NCBI RefSeq assembly: GCF_030294945.1
Contig: NZ_AP018448.1
Location: forward strand, 4,618,001 to 4,682,000
Direction: 5' to 3'
Origin: Streptomyces graminofaciens
GTDB taxonomy: Bacteria; Actinomycetota; Actinomycetes; Streptomycetales; Streptomycetaceae
Length of the DNA: 64,000 nt
Part shown: positions 58,560 to 64,000 of the stretch, piece after piece
Layout: each line of letters starts with the position of its first letter
How positions within the stretch are numbered: the stretch's first letter is position 1
Translations under genes and position numbers: made by a program
Notes under the pieces: model-generated
The model's input: the letters and a program-made list of their open reading frames with translations, nothing else
What the model was told of the DNA's origin: nothing
The model's database searches: none

Positions 58560-58979
58560 TCAGCTGTCCTTGGACGCCGACGCGGAGGCTTCCTGGCTCG
58601 GCGCCCCGCTCGGGGCCTGACCGCCCTGGCCGCCCTGGCCCGGCTGGCCACCGCCGCCCGGGCCGCCACAGCCGCCACCGCCGCCGGGGCCACCGCCCTG
58701 GCCGCCACCGCCGGGGGCGCCGCTCGGCGCGCCGGACGGCTGGCCGGAGGGCGCGCCCGACGGGGCACCGGACGGCGCCTGGCCGTTCGCGGAGGGTGCG
58801 CCGGACGGGGCGCCCGAGGGAGCGCCTGACGGAGCCCCCGACGGGGCCTGGCAACTCTGCTGTCCGGAGTTTCCGTTGTTCGAGGTGGACGACGACGAGT
58901 CGCTGGAGCCGCACGCCACAAGGAAGAGGGGTGCGGCCGCCAGCAGGGCGACGGCGGGGACGAGACGTGCACGCTTCAT
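58560..58979 (-). CDS. Repeat-rich secreted lipoprotein, 139 aa
   Basis: A 139-residue protein with a signal peptide ending in lipobox LVAC (Cys near residue 23), a Ser/Asn linker, tandem APSG repeats (about residues 44-90) and a Gly/Gln-rich region with GGGGCGG, ending SQEASASASKDS. The low-complexity surface-exposed chain is probably a cell-wall spacer or matrix component; no enzymatic domain is present. The start ATG 58979 gives a proper signal sequence. Confidence 0.75.
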   Translation of the reverse strand: MKRARLVPAVALLAAAPLFLVACGSSDSSSSTSNNGNSGQQSCQAPSGAPSGAPSGAPSGAPSANGQAPSGAPSGAPSGQPSGAPSGAPGGGGQGGGPGGGGGCGGPGGGGQPGQGGQGGQAPSGAPSQEASASASKDS

Positions 58980-59136
58980 GAGAAACAACTCCAAGAAAGA
59001 TGAGGGAGTTCGTGGCGCGCATCGAATCAACGCAGCTTGGGCGCTTCTTGGGTTCAGGCTGTGCCACCCCTGTGCGAACAGCAAAGCGATCACCAACAAC
59101 CGCCTCTGACCTGGGCTTTCGCTTCTCCGCCGCGAC

Positions 59137-60117
59137 TCATCTCTGATACAGGCTCGTGACAGAGGCGGCCGCGGCGGCCAGTTCGGCGCGCGCTTCGGGC
59201 GGGGCCAGCACCTCCAGCCGGTCGGCGAAGACCAGCAGTTGGCGCACCTCGCCGAGGAGGCCGTACGACAGACGCGCGGTCACCCACTCGCTCTCGCCGT
59301 CGTCGTCCTCGGGCGCCGCCGCCAGCCAGGAGGCCTGGAGCCGCAGGAACATGTCGAGGAAGGGGCGCCGCACTCGTACGGTGACGTCGATGCCGCCCGG
59401 CCGTTCCTCGACCCGGCGCCGCAACGCCTCCCAGGCGTCGACCAGTTCGACGCCGGGCCGGCGCCGCACGGGTTCGTCGAGGAGGGTCGCCGAGCGCACC
59501 CGGTCCACCCGGAAGAGACGGGGCTGGGCCCGGCGGTCGGCGACGAGATACCAGACGCCCGCCTTGGAGACGAGGCCGTACGGGTCGAGGGTGTACGTAC
59601 GCGGCGCCTTGTCCCCGCCGTGCCGGTAGCGCAGCCGCAGCCGCCGGTCGGCGAAGACGGCGTCCTGGAGCGTCTCCAGGTCCACCGGCTGCTGCGGGCC
59701 GCGATTCCAGCGGGCGGAGTCCACCAGGATGCGGCGGCCCGCGGTCTCCGCGGCGGGCCGGTGCGGGGCGGGCAGCGCGGCCATCACCTTGCGCAGCGCG
59801 CCGGCCAGCGCCGCGTCCAGCCCGAGGGCGGCGTGCGCGCCCTGCGCGGCCAGCACGAACAGGGCCCGCGACTCGTCGGCGGTCAGCCCCGTGACATCCG
59901 TACGGAAGCCCGCGAGCAGCTCGATCCCGCCGTGCCGCCCGCGCTCGGCGTACACGGGCACGCCGGACGCCGACAGGGCCTCGACATCGCGGTAGATGGT
60001 GCGTACGGACACTTCGAGCCGCTCGGCGAGTTCATGCGCCGGGACCCGGCCCCGGGTCTGGAGCAACAACAGGATCGAGAGCAGTCGGTCGGCCTTCACC
60101 GGATCAGCGTCCCCCAT
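59137..60117 (-). CDS. WYL-domain transcriptional regulator
   Basis: A 326-residue regulator with an N-terminal HTH_11 (ADRLLSILLLLQTRGRVPAH then ELAERLEVSVRTIYRDVEAL) and a WYL domain (YTLDPYGLVSKAGVWYLVAD), typical of DeoR/YafY-like regulators. The WYL fold senses nucleic acid or nucleotide ligands. It is divergent from the TIGR03086 gene with about 120 bases between and probably regulates it. ATG 60117 is chosen. Confidence 0.9.
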   Translation of the reverse strand: MGDADPVKADRLLSILLLLQTRGRVPAHELAERLEVSVRTIYRDVEALSASGVPVYAERGRHGGIELLAGFRTDVTGLTADESRALFVLAAQGAHAALGLDAALAGALRKVMAALPAPHRPAAETAGRRILVDSARWNRGPQQPVDLETLQDAVFADRRLRLRYRHGGDKAPRTYTLDPYGLVSKAGVWYLVADRRAQPRLFRVDRVRSATLLDEPVRRRPGVELVDAWEALRRRVEERPGGIDVTVRVRRPFLDMFLRLQASWLAAAPEDDDGESEWVTARLSYGLLGEVRQLLVFADRLEVLAPPEARAELAAAAASVTSLYQR

Positions 60118-60237
60118 GGGGAGGGATCCCTCATGCGGGTTGTCCCGGCGAAAGCCCGCAGCCCGAGCCGCCTCCGGCGGGAAGCCTACGAGGACCACCG
60201 CTGACCACCGTGTTGTCGACCCCAGCCGGAGACCTCC

Positions 60238-60834
60238 ATGACCACCGCGGACACCGTCGACCCCCGCCCCCTCTACACCCGCGCCACCGCACAGGCGGCC
60301 GAACTGATCGCGACCGTACGACCGGACCGGCTGAGCGGCCCGACGCCCTGCGCCGAGTACGACGTACGCACCCTGCTCAGCCACATCGTGGGCGGCACCT
60401 TGCGCATCGCGGTCGTCGGCGAGGGCGGCGACGGGCTCGCCGTACGGATGTTCGTGGACGGGGTCGCGGACGACGGCTGGCCGGGCGCGTACGACGAGAT
60501 CAGGACCCGGGTGCTGCGCGCCTGGTCGGGCGACGAGCGGATGACGTCACCGGTGCGGGTGCCGTGGGGCAACATCCCCGGGCGGGACGCGCTGTCGGCG
60601 TACGTCATGGAGATCGTGGCGCACACCTGGGACCTCTCCGAGGGGCTCGGGCGGCCGCTGGCGCTGGACCCGGAGCTGGCCGAGTTCTCCCTCGCCGCGG
60701 CGCGGGTCGCCCTGCCCGACGGGCCACGCGAGGGCCGTCCGTTCGACCCCGCGCTGCCGGCTCCCGAAGGGGCCGACGCCTACGGCCGGCTGGCGGCCTG
60801 GCTGGGCCGCGGGCCGCTCGGCGCGGCGCGGTGA
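60238..60834 (+). CDS. TIGR03086-family metal-binding (DinB-like) protein
   Basis: A 198-residue mycothiol-dependent maleylpyruvate isomerase/DinB-type four-helix bundle. The metal histidine motif of helix 2 is TLLSHIVGGTLRI, with VAHTWDLSEGLGRP later carrying the third His. The N-terminal TPCAEYDVRTL is diagnostic. It likely binds a divalent metal and may use mycothiol, but the substrate is unknown. GGAGACC precedes the ATG. Regulated by the divergent WYL protein by inference. Confidence 0.85.
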   Translation: MTTADTVDPRPLYTRATAQAAELIATVRPDRLSGPTPCAEYDVRTLLSHIVGGTLRIAVVGEGGDGLAVRMFVDGVADDGWPGAYDEIRTRVLRAWSGDERMTSPVRVPWGNIPGRDALSAYVMEIVAHTWDLSEGLGRPLALDPELAEFSLAAARVALPDGPREGRPFDPALPAPEGADAYGRLAAWLGRGPLGAAR

Positions 60835-60846
60835 CGCCGGCGGGCC

Positions 60847-61701
60847 TCAGCCCGACAGCTTGACCCGCGCCAGCTGCCGGGACTGCGCCACCAGCCGGTC
60901 GGCGCTGTCCCAGACCTCGGCGTCCTCCTCCAGGAAGCCGCCGGCGAGGTTGCGGGTGGTGATGGAGACCCGGAGCGGGCCCGGCGCCGGCCATGACCGC
61001 ACGTGCACGGTCAGCTCGACCGTCGGGACCCACCCCGATATCCCCAGCTCGAAGGCGGTCGGCGGCAGCGCGTCCACCGCGAGGAGCAGCGCGAAGGGAT
61101 CGGGGTCCCGGCCGTCGGCGAGCCCGAACCAGGACCGCATCTCGCCCTTGCCGGAGGGCGCGCCGAGCGCCCAGCCGAGGGTCGTCGGGTCGAGTTTGAG
61201 GAACAGCCGGTCGGTGATCGCGGAGCCGCCGGGGACCGGGTCGGGGGCGTCCTGGGGGTCGAAGCACTGCTCGACCGGCGGGATCACGGGCGGCTTGGCC
61301 GTCGTACGGACGTCGTCCGGGAGGGAGCCCAGGTCGCCGTAGGAGGCGAGGACGCGGATGCGCTCGACCTCGTTGCCGTCCTCGTCGATCTGGAACAGGG
61401 AAGCCTGGCCGGTGGACAGCGTGCGTCCGGTGCGTACGACGTCCGTGCGCACGACCGCCGGGCCCGGCTGGGAGGCAGTCAGGTAGTGCGCGGAGATGGT
61501 GAACGGGTCGCCGTGCGGGAGGGCGTCGGCGAGGGCACGGCCGAGGACGGCCAGCAGGTAGCCGCCGTTGACGGCGCCGATGATCGTCCAGCCGGCGGAG
61601 AGGTCGATGTCGTAGACGCCGGGTTCGCGCAGGGTGACCGCGGTGTCCCGGTCGAACTCGCTGTCGCCGATCGCGGCCCGTACGGAAGCTGCTTCTGCCA
61701 T
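60847..61701 (-). CDS. Acyl-CoA thioesterase family protein
   Basis: A 284-residue double hotdog-fold protein. The N-terminal hotdog has WTIIGAVNGGYLLAVLGRAL and a TISAHYLTASQPGPAVV segment; a second hotdog occupies the C-terminal half (FALLLAVDALPPTAFELGIS). It fits TesB-like thioesterases that hydrolyse acyl-CoA. No RBS, but TACGGT lies six bases before ATG 61701, suggesting a leaderless transcript. Converges on the TIGR03086 gene 12 bases away. Confidence 0.83.
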   Translation of the reverse strand: MAEAASVRAAIGDSEFDRDTAVTLREPGVYDIDLSAGWTIIGAVNGGYLLAVLGRALADALPHGDPFTISAHYLTASQPGPAVVRTDVVRTGRTLSTGQASLFQIDEDGNEVERIRVLASYGDLGSLPDDVRTTAKPPVIPPVEQCFDPQDAPDPVPGGSAITDRLFLKLDPTTLGWALGAPSGKGEMRSWFGLADGRDPDPFALLLAVDALPPTAFELGISGWVPTVELTVHVRSWPAPGPLRVSITTRNLAGGFLEEDAEVWDSADRLVAQSRQLARVKLSG

Positions 61702-61784
61702 GGATGAACCGTACAACAGGCCATTACTAAGCGGTAGCTTTTACCAATCCACCCCGCTTCCACCCCCGCTCATTGCACCTCCCT

Positions 61785-62444
61785 TCATTGCACCTCCGTC
61801 GCCGTCGACCGCCGGTTCCAGGCCCGCGGCGCCCGCCAGTGGTAGCGCATGGCCAGGAGCCGCAGGACGAAGACGGTGACCGCGGCGAGCGCCGAGGTGA
61901 AGGTCGTCAGGACCTCGTGGCGGATGCAGAGCACGACCATCCCGGCGCCGGCCATCGCGGGCACCGCGTACAGGTCACGGTCCCAGCGCAGCAGCGACGG
62001 CACCTCGTTGGCGAGCACGTCCCGCAGCACACCGCCGCCGACCGCCGTGGCCAGCCCGAGGGTCGCGGAGGCGGTGAGGCCCAGCCCGTACTCGTACGCC
62101 TTCGTCGTGCCCGCGACGCAGAACAGGCCGAGGCCGGCCGCGTCGAAGACGTTCACCGCGTTCTGGATGCGCTCGACCTCCGGGTGCAGGAAGACGACCA
62201 GGAGGGCGGCGAGCAGCGGTGTGAGGAAGTAGCCGAGGTCGGTGAAGGCCGCGGGCGGTACGGCGCCGATGACCAGGTCCCGGAAGAGCCCTCCGCCGAG
62301 CGCGGTGACCTCGGCGAGGACGGCGATGCCGAAGACGTCGAAGTTCTTGCGGACGGCCAGCAGCGCGCCGGAGATGGCGAAGACGAAGATGCCTATCAGG
62401 TCGAGTGTGTGCTGGACGGAAGGGGTGAAGAGTTGCTGAAGCAC
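61785..62444 (-). CDS. TRIC-family cation channel (UPF0126)
   Basis: A 219-residue membrane protein with seven predicted helices in two repeats. The glycine-rich signatures are GALLAVRKNFDVFGIAVLAE with TALGGGLFRD, and ATAVGGGVLRDVL, the paired motifs of bacterial TRIC channels that conduct K+ as trimers. The GTG start at 62444 follows AAAG closely; CAATAC just upstream suggests a short or absent leader. Confidence 0.9.
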   Translation of the reverse strand: MLQQLFTPSVQHTLDLIGIFVFAISGALLAVRKNFDVFGIAVLAEVTALGGGLFRDLVIGAVPPAAFTDLGYFLTPLLAALLVVFLHPEVERIQNAVNVFDAAGLGLFCVAGTTKAYEYGLGLTASATLGLATAVGGGVLRDVLANEVPSLLRWDRDLYAVPAMAGAGMVVLCIRHEVLTTFTSALAAVTVFVLRLLAMRYHWRAPRAWNRRSTATEVQ

Positions 62445-62463
62445 CTTTGTATTGTGACGCAAG

Positions 62464-62502
62464 AATGAGCCCCTGCCTTGCAATGCAAGGCAGGGGCTCA
62501 TT
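62464..62502 (-). terminator. Terminator of the dpp/opp operon, near-perfect 39-bp palindrome
   Basis: Two exact 19-base arms (62464-62482 and 62484-62502) around a single A, starting 6 bases after the ATPase stop. On the minus strand it ends CATT then CTTG, a weak U-tract. Confidence 0.85.
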
Positions 62503-62507
62503 TCTGC

Positions 62508-63776
62508 TTACTTGTCGTCGGTCTCCTTGGAGACCTCGGTCTCGGCAGGCGACTCGACCTCGGCCGTGGCCTCCACCGCCTCCGCCGGAGCGGCCTCCGA
62601 GGGAGAGGTCTCCGCAGGAGAGGTCTCCGCAGGAGAGGTCTCCTCCGAAGCGGCAGCCGGCTCCGCCCGCGTCTGCTCCGGCACCAGCTTCCCCGCCTCC
62701 TTCGCGGCCGTCAGCAGGACGACGTCCTGGGGCTGCTGGTCCTCGAAGTTCTCGGGGTGGTGGCAGGCCACCCGCTGCCCGGGCTTCAGCTCGGCCAGCG
62801 GCGGCTCGGTGGTCGAGCAGATCTGCGTCGCCTTCCAGCACCGGGTGTGGAAGCGGCAGCCGCTCGGCGGGGCGATCGGCGAGGGCACATCGCCCTTGAG
62901 CAGGATCCGCTCGCTCTTGGCGCTGCGGCGCTTGGGGTCCGGGATCGGCACGGCCGACAGCAGCGCCTTGGTGTACGGGTGCATCGGCGCCCGGTACAGC
63001 GAGTCCCGGTCGGCCAGCTCCACGATCTTGCCGAGGTACATCACGGCGATGCGGTCGGAGACATGGCGGACCACCGACAGGTCGTGCGCGATGATCACAT
63101 ACGTCAGGCCCAGCTCGTCCTGGAGGTCGTCCATCAGGTTGACGACCTGCGCCTGGATCGACACGTCGAGCGCGGAGACCGGCTCGTCGGCGACGACCAT
63201 ACGGGGCTTGAGGGCGAGCGCGCGGGCGATGCCGATGCGCTGACGCTGACCGCCGGAGAACTCGTGCGGGTAGCGGTTGTAGTGCTCGGGGCTCAGGCCC
63301 ACCAGCTCCAGCAGGCGCTGGACCTCCTTCTTCACCCCGCCCTCGGGCTCGACGCCCTGGAGCTTGAACGGCGCCGAGACGATGGTGCCGATGGTGTGCC
63401 GGGGGTTCAGCGAGCCGTACGGGTCCTGGAAGATCATCTGCACGTCGCGGCGCAGCGGGCGCATGCCGCCGGTGCCGAGGTGCGTGATGTCCGTGCCGTC
63501 GAACTCGATCTTCCCGCCGGTCGGTTCGAGGAGGCGGGTGATCAGCCGGCCCATGGTCGACTTGCCGCAGCCGGACTCGCCGACGACACCGAGGGTCTCG
63601 CCGCGGCGCACCTCGAAGTCGATGCCGTCGACGGCCTTGACCGCGCCGACCTGGCGCTGGAGCACACCCTTCTTGATGGGGAAGTGCTTGACCAGGCCCT
63701 CGACCTTGAGCAACGGTGTCTCGTCCGCGGCCGGTTTCGCCGTCTTGGTCCCCGCCGGGGTCTCAGTCTCGCTCAC
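62508..63776 (-). CDS. Dipeptide/oligopeptide ABC transporter ATPase, DppF type
   Basis: A 422-residue ATPase subunit of a peptide importer. Walker [10 protein letters not shown], signature FSGGQRQR, Walker [14 protein letters not shown]-loop IAHDLSVV, then the oligo_HPY C-terminal region with [16 protein letters not shown] long acidic tail (about residues 375-422) has tandem AETSP repeats. The GTG start overlaps the stop of the upstream ATPase gene. Last gene of the operon, distinct from the Zur-box importer at 11.6-16.6 kb. Confidence 0.92.
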   Translation of the reverse strand: MSETETPAGTKTAKPAADETPLLKVEGLVKHFPIKKGVLQRQVGAVKAVDGIDFEVRRGETLGVVGESGCGKSTMGRLITRLLEPTGGKIEFDGTDITHLGTGGMRPLRRDVQMIFQDPYGSLNPRHTIGTIVSAPFKLQGVEPEGGVKKEVQRLLELVGLSPEHYNRYPHEFSGGQRQRIGIARALALKPRMVVADEPVSALDVSIQAQVVNLMDDLQDELGLTYVIIAHDLSVVRHVSDRIAVMYLGKIVELADRDSLYRAPMHPYTKALLSAVPIPDPKRRSAKSERILLKGDVPSPIAPPSGCRFHTRCWKATQICSTTEPPLAELKPGQRVACHHPENFEDQQPQDVVLLTAAKEAGKLVPEQTRAEPAAASEETSPAETSPAETSPSEAAPAEAVEATAEVESPAETEVSKETDDK

Positions 63777-64000
63777 AGCTTCGGCGCAATCTCTTCGTTC
63801 CAGATCCGCGTGCGCTCCTCCTGCGACAGATGGCAGGCGGTGAAGTGCCTGCCGCCGACCTCGCGCAGTTCGGGGCGCTCGGTCCGGGTGATGTTGTCCT
63901 TGGGGAGGTCCGCGTAGGGGCAGCGCGGGTTGAACGCGCATCCCGAGGGGACATTGATGAGGCTGGGCGGCTGGCCCTTGACCGGGATGAGCCGGTCGGT
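63773..64000 (-). CDS. Dipeptide/oligopeptide ABC transporter ATPase, DppD type (3' end only)
   Basis: The last 75 codons of an ATPase gene that runs off the right edge. The oligo_HPY Cys motif [13 protein letters not shown] is visible, then [10 protein letters not shown], and it ends EEIAPKL. Its TGA overlaps the GTG of the next gene by four bases. The rest of the operon (permeases, binding protein) should lie to the right. Confidence 0.85.
   Translation of the reverse strand, partial: TDRLIPVKGQPPSLINVPSGCAFNPRCPYADLPKDNITRTERPELREVGGRHFTACHLSQEERTRIWNEEIAPKL

Overview
The window is a high-GC actinobacterial chromosome segment, almost certainly Streptomyces. GC-rich third codon positions, many GTG and some TTG starts, twin-arginine and lipoprotein signals, small Streptomyces-type proteins and interspersed Streptomyces repeats all point that way. 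Gene content and order (leuB, ilvE, proline catabolism, serA, ilvC, ilvN, ilvB, a GGDEF protein, gatCAB, a GGDEF-EAL protein, ligA, mnmA, a cysteine desulfurase, a dpp/opp ATPase) match the conserved core around the ilv/leu genes. No rRNA, tRNA, CRISPR, prophage or complete insertion sequence was seen.

Layout. 1-2.8 kb: a branched-chain amino acid attenuator whose target gene lies off the left edge, then ilvE and leuB. 2.8-6.2 kb: a secreted phosphatase, two small proteins and an alpha/beta hydrolase. 6.2-10.1 kb: proline catabolism (proline dehydrogenase, pruA) with a divergent PucR-type regulator. 10.1-18.9 kb: a P450, a four-gene Dpp/Opp-type ABC importer with a fused permease under a Zur-like box, and a TetR/MFS efflux pair. 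19-24.7 kb: ilvB-ilvN-ilvC-serA, headed by a second attenuator with an Ile-Leu-Val-Leu leader peptide. 24.7-36.1 kb: a GGDEF protein with a decayed EAL domain, two oxidoreductases, a sugar dehydrogenase lipoprotein and a large LuxR (LAL) regulator. 36.2-42.9 kb: GNAT, MmpL and the gatC-gatA-small membrane protein-gatB operon. 43.1-48.9 kb: an intact GGDEF-EAL protein (RmdB type), ligA and a MetE-like protein. 49-57 kb: a short-chain dehydrogenase, a LOG-family gene broken by two palindromic repeats and a frameshift, a methyltransferase, mnmA, an amidase, a multicopper oxidase and a cysteine desulfurase. 57-64 kb: small membrane proteins and a TetR regulator with paired operators, a repeat-rich lipoprotein, a WYL regulator with a TIGR03086 protein, a thioesterase, a TRIC-family channel, and the ends of a second dpp/opp operon.

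How the genes work together. The branched-chain pathway is represented by IlvB/N (acetolactate synthase), IlvC, LeuB and IlvE, with transcription attenuation visible at two places. Proline dehydrogenase and PruA form a complete proline-to-glutamate route with a likely local activator. GatCAB makes Gln-tRNA(Gln), and MnmA probably uses sulfur relayed from the nearby cysteine desulfurase for tRNA 2-thiouridine. Two membrane c-di-GMP proteins of contrasting catalytic state lie within 21 kb. The least ordinary system is the Zur-box-preceded importer with a DppB-DppC fusion, a candidate zinc-responsive metallophore or peptide uptake system. The clearest genome-dynamics event is the LOG gene invaded twice by the same 35-bp palindromic repeat.
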